DNA of 64,000 nt, from NCBI GenBank assembly GCA_037893225.1, contig JAZGUH010000116.1, positions 1,364,001 through 1,428,000 on the forward strand. Direction: 5' to 3'. This DNA comes from Hippasteria phrygiana. Lineage: Eukaryota > Echinodermata > Asteroidea > Valvatida > Goniasteridae. The position numbers and the translations under genes were made by a program. The notes beneath the pieces are model-generated. The model was not told the origin of the DNA. It worked only from the letters and a program-made list of their open reading frames with translations, and ran no database searches. Shown here piece by piece: positions 12,190 through 25,842 of the stretch (within the stretch, counting starts at the first letter, position 1; each line of letters opens with the position of its first letter).

Positions 12190-14039
12190 ATGAAATATCA
12201 ACCAAATACAGTAATTTTGACATGTATGGATAGCTTAGATCTGGCGCTACATGTTGCAATTATCGGCGGCTTCTTAGAGTTAACACTTGTGGAGAAAATT
12301 CAAACCTCGCAATGTTTATTTTCTTTCCGGCCAACATCTGTGTGCATATTACCTTCTATTTATTGCTCCATGCCTGTCAAATTCCCTTGGGTATGACTTG
12401 CTTTACTCATTCATAATTGCATGAAATATCAACCAAATGCAGTAATTTTGACATGTATGGATAGCTTAGATCTGGCGCTACATGTTGCAATTATCGGCGG
12501 CTTCTTAGAGTTAACACTTGTGGAGAAAATTCAAACCTCGCAATGTTTATTTTCTTTCCGGCCAACATCTGTGTGCATATTACCTTCTATTTATTGCTCC
12601 ATGCCTGTCAAATTCCCTAGGGTATGACTTGCTTTACTGATTCATAATTGCATGAAATATCAACCAAATACAGTAATTTTGACATGTATGGATAGCTTAG
12701 ATCTGGCGCTACATGTTGCAATCATCGGCGGCTTCCTAGAGTTAAAACTTGTGGAGAAAATTCAAACCTCGCAATGTTTATTTTCTTTCCGGCCAACATC
12801 TGTGTACATGTTACCGTCTATTTATTGCTCCATGCATGTCAAATTCCCTGGGGTATGGACTTGCTTTATTCATTCATAATTGCATGAAATATCAACCAAA
12901 TGCAGTAATTTTGACATGTATGGATAGCTTAGATCTGGCGCTACATGTTGCAATTATCGGCGGCTTCTTAGAGTTAACACTTGTGGAGAAAATTCAAACC
13001 TCGCAATGTTTATTTTCTTTCCGGCCAACATCTGTGTGCATATTACCTTCTATTTATTGCTCCATGCCTGTCAAATTCCCTAGGGTATGACTTGCTTTAC
13101 TCATTCATAATTGCATGAAATATCAACCAAATACAGTAATTTTGACATGTATGGATAACTTAGATCTGGCGCTACATGTTGCAATCATCGGCGGCTTCCT
13201 AGAGTTAAAACTTGTGGAGAAAATTCAAACCTCGCAATGTTTATTTTCTTTCCGGCCAACATCTGTGTACATATAACCGTCTATTTATTGCTCCATGCAT
13301 GTCAAATTCCCTGGGGTATGGACTTGCTTTATTCATTCATAATTGCATGGAATATCAACCAAATGCAGTAATTTTGACATGTATGGATAGCTTAGATCTG
13401 GCGCTACATGTTGCAATCATCGGCGGCTTCCTAGAGTTAAAACTTGTGGAGAAAATTCAAACCTCGCAATGTTTATTTTCTTTCCGGCCAACATCTGTGT
13501 ACATGTTACCGTCTATTTATTGCTCCATGCCTGTCAAATTCCCTTGGGTATGACTTGCTTTACTCATTCATAATTGCATGAAATATCAACCAAATACAGT
13601 AATTTTGACATGTATGGATAGCTTAGACCTGGCGCTACATGTTGCAATTATCGGCGGCTTCTTAGAGTTAACACTTGTGGAGAAAATTCAAACCTCGCAA
13701 TGTTTATTTTCTTTCCGGCCAACATCTGTGTGCATATTACCTTCTATTTATTGCTCCATGCCTGTCAAATTCCCTTGGGTATGACTTGCTTTACTCATTC
13801 ATAATTGCATGAAATATCAACCAAATGCAGTAATTTTGACATGTATGGATAGCTTAGATCTGGCGCTACATGTTGCAATTATCGGCGGCTTCTTAGAGTT
13901 AACACTTGTGGAGAAAATTCAAACCTCGCAATGTTTATTTTCTTTCCGGCCAACATCTGTGTGCATATTACCTTCTATTTATTGCTCCATGCCTGTCAAA
14001 TTCCCTAGGGTATGACTTGCTTTACTGATTCATAATTGC
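12190..14039 (+). repeat. Rearranged left-type block with hybrid units
   Basis: Unit starts are 12190, 12421, 12652, 12884, 13115, 13347, 13578 and 13809. Unit 12190 combines a right-type 5' part (A at base 19, AGATCTG, T haplotype) with the left-type CCTTGGG ending. Unit 13347 starts like 2702 (ATGGAA, K haplotype) but ends CCTTGGG like 1314. Both look like crossover products. Units 12652 to 13809 form a 6-unit version (1388 bp) of the left pattern, shorter than the 8- and 10-unit versions nearby. Confidence 0.75.
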
Positions 14040-17000
14040 ATGAAATATCAACCAAATACAGTAATTTTGACATGTATGGATAGCTTAGATCTGGCGCTAC
14101 ATGTTGCAATCATCGGCGGCTTCCTAGAGTTAAAACTTGTGGAGAAAATTCAAACCTCGCAATGTTTATTTTCTTTCCGGCCAACATCTGTGTACATGTT
14201 ACCGTCTATTTATTGCTCCATGCATGTCAAATTCCCTGGGGTATGGACTTGCTTTATTCATTCATAATTGCATGAAATATCAACCAAATGCAGTAATTTT
14301 GACATGTATGGATAGCTTAGATCTGGCGCTACATGTTGCAATTATCGGCGGCTTCTTAGAGTTAACACTTGTGGAGAAAATTCAAACCTCGCAATGTTTA
14401 TTTTCTTTCCGGCCAACATCTGTGTGCATATTACCTTCTATTTATTGCTCCATGCCTGTCAAATTCCCTAGGGTATGACTTGCTTTACTCATTCATAATT
14501 GCATGAAATATCAACCAAATACAGTAATTTTGACATGTATGGATAACTTAGATCTGGCGCTACATGTTGCAATCATCGGCGGCTTCCTAGAGTTAAAACT
14601 TGTGGAGAAAATTCAAACCTCGCAATGTTTATTTTCTTTCCGGCCAACATCTGTGTACATATAACCGTCTATTTATTGCTCCATGCATGTCAAATTCCCT
14701 GGGGTATGGACTTGCTTTATTCATTCATAATTGCATGGAATATCAACCAAATGCAGTAATTTTGACATGTATGGATAGCTTAGATCTGGCGCTACATGTT
14801 GCAATCATCGGCGGCTTCCTAGAGTTAAAACTTGTGGAGAAAATTCAAACCTCGCAATGTTTATTTTCTTTCCGGCCAACATCTGTGTACATGTTACCGT
14901 CTATTTATTGCTCCATGCCTGTCAAATTCCCTAGGGTATGACTTGCTTTACTCATTCATAATTGCATGAAATATCAACCAAATACAGTAATTTTGACATG
15001 TATGGATAGCTTAGATCTGGCGCTACATGTTGCAATTATCGGCGACTTCTTAGAGTTAACACTTGTGGAGAAAATTCAAACCTCGCAATGTTTATTTTCT
15101 TTCCGGCCAACATCTGTGTACATGTTACCGTCTATTTATTGCTCCATGCCTGTCAAATTCCCTAGGGTATGACTTGCTTTACTCATTCATAATTGCATGA
15201 AATATCAACCAAATACAGTAATTTTGACATGTATGGATAGCTTAGATCTGGCGCTACATGTTGCAATCATCGGCGGCTTCCTAAATTTAAAACTTGTGGA
15301 GAAAATTCAAACCTCGCAATGTTTATTTTCTTTCCGGCCAACATCTGTGTACATGTTACCGTCTATTTATTGCTCCATGCATGTCAAATTCCCTGGTGTA
15401 TGGACTAGCTTTACTCATTCATAATTGCATGAAATATCAACCAAATTCAGTAATTTTGACATGTATGGATAGCTTAGATCTGGCGCTACATGTTGCAATT
15501 ATCGGCGGCTTCTTAGAGTTAACACTTGTGGAGAAAATTCAAACCTCGCAATGTTTATTTTCTTTCCGGCCAACATCTGTGTGCATATTACCTTCTATTT
15601 ATTGCTCCATGCCTGTCAAATTCCCTAGGGTATGACTTGCTTTACTGATTCATAATTGCATGAAATATCAACCAAATACAGTAATTTTGACATGTATGGA
15701 TAGCTTAGATCTGGCGCTACATGTTGCAATCATCGGCGGCTTCCTAGAGTTAAAACTTGTGGAGAATATTCAAACCTCGCAATGTTTATTTTCTTTCCGG
15801 CCAACATCTGTGTACATGTTACCGTCTATTTATTGCTCCGTGCCTGTCAAATTCCCTAGGGTATGACTTGCTTTACTCATTCATAATTGCATGAAATATC
15901 AACCAAATACAGTAATTTTGACATGTATGGATAGCTTAGATCTGGCGCTACATGTTGCAATCATCGGCGGCTTCCTAGAGTTAAAACTTGTGGAGAAAAT
16001 TCAAACCTCGCAATGTTTATTTTCTTTCCGGCCAACATCTGTGTACATGTTACCGTCTATTTATTGCTCCATGCATGTCAAATTCCCTGGGGTATGGACT
16101 AGCTTTACTCATTCATAATTGCATGAAATATCAACCAAATTCAGTAATTTTGACATGTATGGATAGCTTAGATCTGGCGCTACATGTTGCAATTATCGGC
16201 GGCTTCTTAGAGTTAACACTTGTGGAGAAAATTCAAACCTCGCAATGTTTATTTTCTTTCCGGCCAACATCTGTGTACATATAACCGTCTATTTATTGCT
16301 CCATGCATGTCAAATTCCCTGGGGTATGGACTTGCTTTATTCATTCATAATTGCATGGAATATCAACCAAATGCAGTAATTTTGACATGTATGGATAGCT
16401 TAGATCTGGCGCTACATGTTGCAATCATCGGCGGCTTCCTAGAGTTAAAAATTGTGGAGAAAATTCAAACCTCGCAATGTTTATTTTCTTTCCGGCCAAC
16501 ATCTGTGTACATGTTACCGTCTATTTATTGCTCCATGCCTGTCAAATTCCCTAGGGTATGACTTGCTTTACTCATTCATAATTGCATGAAATATCAACCA
16601 AATTCAGTAATTTTGACATGTATGGATAGCTTAGACCTGGCGCTACATGTTGCAATTATCGGCGGCTTCTTAGAGTTAACACTTGTGGAGAAAATTCAAA
16701 CCTCGCAATGTTTATTTTCTTTCCGGCCAACATCTGTGTGCATATTACCTTCTATTTATTGCTCCATGCCTGTCAAATTCCCTTGGGTATGACTTGCTTT
16801 ACTCATTCATAATTGCATGAAATATCAACCAAATACAGTAATTTTGACATGTATGGATAGCTTAGATCTGGCGCTACATGTTGCAATCATCGGCGGCTTC
16901 CTAGAGTTAAAACTTGTGGAGAAAATTCAAACCTCGCAATGTTTATTTTCTTTCCGGCCAACATCTGTGTACATGTTACCGTCTATTTATTGCTCCATGC

Positions 17001-20000
17001 CTGTCAAATTCCCTTGGGTATGACTTGCTTTACTCATTCATAATTGCATGAAATATCAACCAAATACAGTAATTTTGACATGTATGGATAGCTTAGACCT
17101 GGCGCTACATGTTGCAATTATCGGCGGCTTCTTAGAGTTAACACTTGTGGAGAAAATTCAAACCTCGCAATGTTTATTTTCTTTCCGGCCAACATCTGTG
17201 TGCATATTACCTTCTATTTATTGCTCCATGCCTGTCAAATTCCCTTGGGTATGACTTGCTTTACTCATTCATAATTGCATGAAATATCAACCAAATGCAG
17301 TAATTTTGACATGTATGGATAGCTTAGATCTGGCGCTACATGTTGCAATTATCGGCGGCTTCTTAGAGTTAACACTTGTGGAGAAAATTCAAACCTCGCA
17401 ATGTTTATTTTCTTTCCGGCCAACATCTGTGTGCATATTACCTTCTATTTATTGCTCCATGCCTGTCAAATTCCCTAGGGTATGACTTGCTTTACTGATT
17501 CATAATTGCATGAAATATCAACCAAATACAGTAATTTTGACATGTATGGATAGCTTAGATCTGGCGCTACATGTTGCAATCATCGGCGGCTTCCTAGAGT
17601 TAAAACTTGTGGAGAAAATTCAAACCTCGCAATGTTTATTTTCTTTCCGGCCAACATCTGTGTACATGTTACCGTCTATTTATTGCTCCATGCATGTCAA
17701 ATTCCCTGGGGTATGGACTTGCTTTATTCATTCATAATTGCATGAAATATCAACCAAATGCAGTAATTTTGACATGTATGGATAGCTTAGATCTGGCGCT
17801 ACATGTTGCAATTATCGGCGGCTTCTTAGAGTTAACACTTGTGGAGAAAATTCAAACCTCGCAATGTTTATTTTCTTTCCGGCCAACATCTGTGTGCATA
17901 TTACCTTCTATTTATTGCTCCATGCCTGTCAAATTCCCTAGGGTATGACTTGCTTTACTCATTCATAATTGCATGAAATATCAACCAAATACAGTAATTT
18001 TGACATGTATGGATAACTTAGATCTGGCGCTACATGTTGCAATCATCGGCGGCTTCCTAGAGTTAAAACTTGTGGAGAAAATTCAAACCTCGCAATGTTT
18101 ATTTTCTTTCCGGCCAACATCTGTGTACATATAACCGTCTATTTATTGCTCCATGCATGTCAAATTCCCTGGGGTATGGACTTGCTTTATTCATTCATAA
18201 TTGCATGGAATATCAACCAAATGCAGTAATTTTGACATGTATGGATAGCTTAGATCTGGCGCTACATGTTGCAATCATCGGCGGCTTCCTAGAGTTAAAA
18301 CTTGTGGAGAAAATTCAAACCTCGCAATGTTTATTTTCTTTCCGGCCAACATCTGTGTACATGTTACCGTCTATTTATTGCTCCATGCCTGTCAAATTCC
18401 CTAGGGTATGACTTGCTTTACTCATTCATAATTGCATGAAATATCAACCAAATACAGTAATTTTGACATGTATGGATAGCTTAGATCTGGCGCTACATGT
18501 TGCAATTATCGGCGACTTCTTAGAGTTAACACTTGTGGAGAAAATTCAAACCTCGCAATGTTTATTTTCTTTCCGGCCAACATCTGTGTACATGTTACCG
18601 TCTATTTATTGCTCCATGCCTGTCAAATTCCCTAGGGTATGACTTGCTTTACTCATTCATAATTGCATGAAATATCAACCAAATACAGTAATTTTGACAT
18701 GTATGGATAGCTTAGATCTGGCGCTACATGTTGCAATCATCGGCGGCTTCCTAAATTTAAAACTTGTGGAGAAAATTCAAACCTCGCAATGTTTATTTTC
18801 TTTCCGGCCAACATCTGTGTACATGTTACCGTCTATTTATTGCTCCATGCATGTCAAATTCCCTGGTGTATGGACTAGCTTTACTCATTCATAATTGCAT
18901 GAAATATCAACCAAATTCAGTAATTTTGACATGTATGGATAGCTTAGATCTGGCGCTACATGTTGCAATTATCGGCGGCTTCTTAGAGTTAACACTTGTG
19001 GAGAAAATTCAAACCTCGCAATGTTTATTTTCTTTCCGGCCAACATCTGTGTGCATATTACCTTCTATTTATTGCTCCATGCCTGTCAAATTCCCTAGGG
19101 TATGACTTGCTTTACTGATTCATAATTGCATGAAATATCAACCAAATACAGTAATTTTGACATGTATGGATAGCTTAGATCTGGCGCTACATGTTGCAAT
19201 CATCGGCGGCTTCCTAGAGTTAAAACTTGTGGAGAATATTCAAACCTCGCAATGTTTATTTTCTTTCCGGCCAACATCTGTGTACATGTTACCGTCTATT
19301 TATTGCTCCATGCCTGTCAAATTCCCTAGGGTATGACTTGCTTTACTCATTCATAATTGCATGAAATATCAACCAAATACAGTAATTTTGACATGTATGG
19401 ATAGCTTAGATCTGGCGCTACATGTTGCAATCATCGGCGGCTTCCTAGAGTTAAAACTTGTGGAGAAAATTCAAACCTCGCAATGTTTATTTTCTTTCCG
19501 GCCAACATCTGTGTACATGTTACCGTCTATTTATTGCTCCATGCATGTCAAATTCCCTGGTGTATGGACTAGCTTTACTCATTCATAATTGCATGAAATA
19601 TCAACCAAATTCAGTAATTTTGACATGTATGGATAGCTTAGATCTGGCGCTACATGTTGCAATTATCGGCGGCTTCTTAGAGTTAACACTTGTGGAGAAA
19701 ATTCAAACCTCGCAATGTTTATTTTCTTTCCGGCCAACATCTGTGTACATATAACCGTCTATTTATTGCTCCATGCATGTCAAATTCCCTGGGGTATGGA
19801 CTTGCTTTATTCATTCATAATTGCATGGAATATCAACCAAATGCAGTAATTTTGACATGTATGGATAGCTTAGATCTGGCGCTACATGTTGCAATCATCG
19901 GCGGCTTCCTAGAGTTAAAAATTGTGGAGAAAATTCAAACCTCGCAATGTTTATTTTCTTTCCGGCCAACATCTGTGTACATGTTACCGTCTATTTATTG

Positions 20001-20979
20001 CTCCATGCCTGTCAAATTCCCTAGGGTATGACTTGCTTTACTCATTCATAATTGCATGAAATATCAACCAAATTCAGTAATTTTGACATGTATGGATAGC
20101 TTAGACCTGGCGCTACATGTTGCAATTATCGGCGGCTTCTTAGAGTTAACACTTGTGGAGAAAATTCAAACCTCGCAATGTTTATTTTCTTTCCGGCCAA
20201 CATCTGTGTGCATATTACCTTCTATTTATTGCTCCATGCCTGTCAAATTCCCTTGGGTATGACTTGCTTTACTCATTCATAATTGCATGAAATATCAACC
20301 AAATACAGTAATTTTGACATGTATGGATAGCTTAGATCTGGCGCTACATGTTGCAATCATCGGCGGCTTCCTAGAGTTAAAACTTGTGGAGAAAATTCAA
20401 ACCTCGCAATGTTTATTTTCTTTCCGGCCAACATCTGTGTACATGTTACCGTCTATTTATTGCTCCATGCCTGTCAAATTCCCTTGGGTATGACTTGCTT
20501 TACTCATTCATAATTGCATGAAATATCAACCAAATACAGTAATTTTGACATGTATGGATAGCTTAGACCTGGCGCTACATGTTGCAATTATCGGCGGCTT
20601 CTTAGAGTTAACACTTGTGGAGAAAATTCAAACCTCGCAATGTTTATTTTCTTTCCGGCCAACATCTGTGTGCATATTACCTTCTATTTATTGCTCCATG
20701 CCTGTCAAATTCCCTTGGGTATGACTTGCTTTACTCATTCATAATTGCATGAAATATCAACCAAATGCAGTAATTTTGACATGTATGGATAGCTTAGATC
20801 TGGCGCTACATGTTGCAATTATCGGCGGCTTCTTAGAGTTAACACTTGTGGAGAAAATTCAAACCTCGCAATGTTTATTTTCTTTCCGGCCAACATCTGT
20901 GTGCATATTACCTTCTATTTATTGCTCCATGCCTGTCAAATTCCCTAGGGTATGACTTGCTTTACTGATTCATAATTGC
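14040..20979 (+). repeat. Left-type domain, second large copy
   Basis: It matches earlier sequence under several offsets: 14040-17509 with 4321-7790 (9719), 15660-18666 with 157-3163 (15503), and 17510-20979 with 4321-7790 (13189). Supporting rare markers are AATATT at 15660 and 19130, TCCGTGCC only at 15660 and 157, and CCTAAAT at 15197 and 18667. The last left-type marker in the window is ACTGATTC in the unit starting at 20749. Confidence 0.82.
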
Positions 20980-21443
20980 ATGAAATATCAACCAAATACA
21001 GTAATTTTGACATGTATGGATAACTTAGATCTGGCGCTACATGTTGCAATTATCGGCGGCTTCTTAGAGTTAACACTTGTGGAGAAAATTCAAACCTCGC
21101 AATGTTTATTTTCTTTCCGGCCAACATCTGTGTACATGTTACCGTCTATTTATTGCTCCATGCATGTCAAATTCCCTGGGGTATGGACTTGCTTTATTCA
21201 TTCATAATTGCATGAAATATCAACCAAATGCAGTAATTTTGACATGTATGGATAGCTTAGATCTGGCGCTACATGTTGCAATCATCGGCGGCTTCCTAGA
21301 GTTAAAACTTATGGAGAAAATTCAAACCTCGCAATGTTTATTTTCTTTCCGGCCAACATCTGTGTACATGTTACCGTCTATTTATTGCTCCATGCATGTC
21401 AAATTCCCTGGTGTATGGACTAGCTTTACTCATTCATAATTGC
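20980..21443 (+). repeat. Transition pair between left-type and right-type units
   Basis: The units at 20980 (GATAAC, T haplotype, 232 bp) and 21212 (CTTATGG, GGACTAGC ending) correspond to 9642 and 9874. They directly precede a right-type run, as 9642-10105 precede the island at 10106. The left-to-right junction is therefore present twice, as a duplicated feature. Confidence 0.7.
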
Positions 21444-24400
21444 ATGAAATATCAACCAAATACAGTAATTTTGACATGTATGGATAGCTTAGATCTGGCG
21501 CTACATGTTGCAATTATCGGCGGCTTCTTAGAGTTAACACTTGTGGAGAAAATTCAAACCTCGCAATGTTTATTTTCTTTCCGGCCAACATCTGTGTACA
21601 TGTTACCGTCTATTTATTGCTCCATGCATGTCAAATTCCCTAGGGTATGGACTTGCTTTATTCATTCATAATTGCATGAAATATCAACCAAATGCAGTAA
21701 TTTTGACATGTATGGATAACTTAGATCTGGCGCTACATGTTGCAATTATCGGCGGCTTCTTAGAGTTAACACTTGTGGAGAAAATTCAAACCTCGCAATG
21801 TTTATTTTCTTTCCGGCCAACATCTGTGTGCATATTACCTTCTATTTATTGCTCCATGCCTGTCAAATTCCCTAGGGTATGACTTGCTTTACTCATTCAT
21901 AATTGCATGAAATATCAACCAAATACAGTAATTTTGACATGTATGGATAGCTTAGATCTGGCGCTACATGTTGCAATCATCGGCGGCTTCCTAGAGTTAA
22001 AACTTGTGGAGAAAATTCAAACCTCGCAATGTTTATTTTCTTTCCGGCCAACATCTGTGTACATGTTACCGTCTATTTATTGCTCCATGCATGTCAAATT
22101 CCCTAGGGTATGGACTTGCTTTATTCATTCATAATTGCATGAAATATCAACCAAATGCAGTAATTTTGACATGTATGGATAACTTAGATCTGGCGCTACA
22201 TGTTGCAATTATCGGCGGCTTCTTAGAGTTAACACTTGTGGAGAAAATTCAAACCTCGCAATGTTTATTTTCTTTCCGGCCAACATCTGTGTACATGTTA
22301 CCGTCTATTTATTGCTCCATGCATGTCAAATTCCCTGGGGTATGGACTTGCTTTATTCATTCATAATTGCATGAAATATCAACCAAATGCAGTAATTTTG
22401 ACATGTATGGATAACTTAGATCTGGCGCTACATGTTGCAATTATCGGCGGCTTCTTAGAGTTAACACTTGTGGAGAAAATTCAAACCTCGCAATGTTTAT
22501 TTTCTTTCCGGCCAACATCTGTGTGCATATTACCTTCTATTTATTGCTCCATGCCTGTCAAATTCCCTAGGGTATGACTTGCTTTACTCATTCATAATTG
22601 CATGAAATATCAACCAAATACAGTAATTTTGACATGTATGGATAGCTTAGATCTGGCGCTACATGTTGCAATCATCGGCGGCTTCCTAGAGTTAAAACTT
22701 ATGGAGAAAATTCAAACCTCGCAATGTTTATTTTCTTTCCGGCCAACATCTGTGTACATGTTACCGTCTATTTATTGCTCCATGCATGTCAAATTCCCTG
22801 GGGTATGGACTTGCTTTATTCATTCATAATTGCATGAAATATCAACCAAATGCAGTAATTTTGACATGTATGGATAGCTTAGATCTGGCGCTACATGTTG
22901 CAATTATCGGCGGCTTCTTAGAGTTAACACTTGTGGAGAAAATTCAAACCTCGCAATGTTTATTTTCTTTCCGGCCAACATCTGTGTGCATATTACCTTC
23001 TATTTATTGCTCCATGCCTGTCAAATTCCCTAGGGTATGACTTGCTTTACTCATTCATAATTGCATGAAATATCAACCAAATACAGTAATTTTGACATGT
23101 ATGGATAGCTTAGATCTGGCGCTACATGTTGCAATTATCGGCGGCTTCTTAGAGTTAACACTTGTGGAGAAAATTCAAACCTCGCAATGTTTATTTTCTT
23201 TCCGGCCAACATCTGTGTACATGTTACCGTCTATTTATTGCTCCATGCATGTCAAATTCCCTGGGGTATGGACTTGCTTTATTCATTCATAATTGCATGA
23301 AATATCAACCAAATGCAGTAATTTTGACATGTATGGATAGCTTAGATCTGGCGCTACATGTTGCAATTATCGGCGGCTTCTTAGAGTTAACACTTGTGGA
23401 GAAAATTCAAACCTCGCAATGTTTATTTTCTTTCCGGCCAACATCTGTGTGCATATTACCTTCTATTTATTGCTCCATGCCTGTCAAATTCCCTAGGGTA
23501 TGACTTGCTTTACTCATTCATAATTGCATGAAATATCAACCAAATACAGTAATTTTGACATGTATGGATAGCTTAGATCTGGCGCTACATGTTGCAATTA
23601 TCGGCGGCTTCTTAGAGTTAACACTTGTGGAGAAAATTCAAACCTCGCAATGTTTATTTTCTTTCCGGCCAACATCTGTGTACATGTTACCGTCTATTTA
23701 TTGCTCCATGCATGTCAAATTCCCTGGGGTATGGACTTGCTTTATTCATTCATAATTGCATGAAATATCAACCAAATGCAGTAATTTTGACATGTATGGA
23801 TAACTTAGATCTGGCGCTACATGTTGCAATTATCGGCGGCTTCTTAGAGTTAAAACTTGTGGAGAAAATTCAAACCTCGCAATGTTTATTTTCTTTCCGG
23901 CCAACATCTGTGTACATGTTACCGTCTATTTATTGCTCCATGCCTGTCAAATTCCCTAGGGTATGACTTGCTTTACTCATTCATAATTGCATGAAATATC
24001 AACCAAATACAGTAATTTTGACATGTATGGATAGCTTAGATCTGGCGCTACATGTTGCAATCATCGGCGGCTTCCTAGAGTTAAAACTTGTGGAGAAAAT
24101 TCAAACCTCGCAATGTTTATTTTCTTTCCGGCCAACATCTGTGTACATGTTACCGTCTATTTATTGCTCCATGCATGTCAAATTCCCTGGTGTATGGACT
24201 AGCTTTACTCATTCATAATTGCATGAAATATCAACCAAATACAGTAATTTTGACATGTATGGATAGCTTAGATCTGGCGCTACATGTTGCAATCATCGGC
24301 GGCTTCCTAGAGTTAAAACTTGTGGAGAAAATTCAAACCTCGCAATGTTTATTTTCTTTCCGGCCAACATCTGTGTACATGTTACCGTCTATTTATTGCT

Positions 24401-25842
24401 CCATGCATGTCAAATTCCCTGGGATATGGACTTGCTTTATTCATTCATAATTGCATGAAATATCAACCAAATGCAGTAATTTTGACATGTATGGATAGCT
24501 TAGATCTGGCGCTACATGTTGCAATTATCGGCGGCTTCTTAGAGTTAACACTTGTGGAGAAAATTCAAACCTCGCAATGTTTATTTTCTTTCCGGCCAAC
24601 ATCTGTGTGCATATTACCTTCTATTTATTGCTCCATGCCTGTCAAATTCCCTAGGGTATGACTTGCTTTACTCATTCATAATTGCATGAAATATCAACCA
24701 AATACAGTAATTTTGACATGTATGGATAGCTTAGATCTGGCGCTACATGTTGCAATCATCGGCGGCTTCCTAGAGTTAAAACTTGTGGAGAAAATTCAAA
24801 CCTCGCAATGTTTATTTTCTTTCCGGCCAACATCTGTGTACATGTTACCGTCTATTTATTGCTCCATGCCTGTCAAATTCCCTAGGGTATGACTTGCTTT
24901 ACTCATTCATAATTGCATGAAATATCAACCAAATACAGTAATTTTGACATGTATGGATAGCTTAGATCTGGCGCTACATGTTGCAATCATCGGCGGCTTC
25001 CTGGAGTTAAAACTTGTGGAGAAAATCCAAACCTCGCAATGTTTATTTTCTTTCCGGCCAACATCTGTGTACATGTTACCGTCTATTTATTGCTCCATGC
25101 ATGTCAAATTCCCTGGTGTATGGACTAGCTTTACTCATTCATAATTGCATGAAATATCAACCAAATTCAGTAATTTTGACATGTATGGATAGCTTAGATC
25201 TGGCGCTACATGTTGCAATTATCGGCGACTTCTTAGAGTTAACACTTGTGGAGAAAATTCAAACCTCGCAATGTTTATTTTCTTTCCGGACAACATCTGT
25301 GTGCATATTACCTTCTATTTATTGCTCCATGCATGTCAAATTCCCTAGGGTATGACTTGCTTTACTCATTCATAATTGCATGAAATATCAACCAAATACA
25401 GTAATTTTGACATGTATGGATAGCTTAGATCTGGCGCTACATGTTGCAATTATCGGCGGCTTCTTAGAGTTAACACTTGTGGAGAAAATTCAAACCTCGC
25501 AATGTTTATTTTCTTTCCGGCCAACATCTGTGTACATGTTACCGTCTATTTATTGCTCCATGCATGTCAAATTCCCTGGGGTATGGACTTGCTTTATTCA
25601 TTCATAATTGCATGAAATATCAACCAAATGCAGTAATTTTGACATGTATGGATAGCTTAGATCTGGCGCTACATGTTGCAATTATCGGCGGCTTCTTAGA
25701 GTTAACACTTGTGGAGAAAATTCAAACCTCGCAATGTTTATTTTCTTTCCGGCCAACATCTGTGTGCATATTACCTTCTATTTATTGCTCCATGCCTGTC
25801 AAATTCCCTAGGGTATGACTTGCTTTACTCATTCATAATTGC

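Larger units (their letters stand above)
11264..22601 (+). repeat. Super-period interval 1: 49 units, 11338 bp
   Basis: It runs from one marker unit to the next. The marker is a 232-bp unit with K haplotype, CTTATGG and the GGACTTGC ending, followed by a 231-bp unit with G at base 19 and the C middle. The four units before each marker also match (10338-11263 with 21676-22601). Internally this interval is mostly left-type DNA, so it is a period between anchors, not a copy of the next two intervals. Confidence 0.65.
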
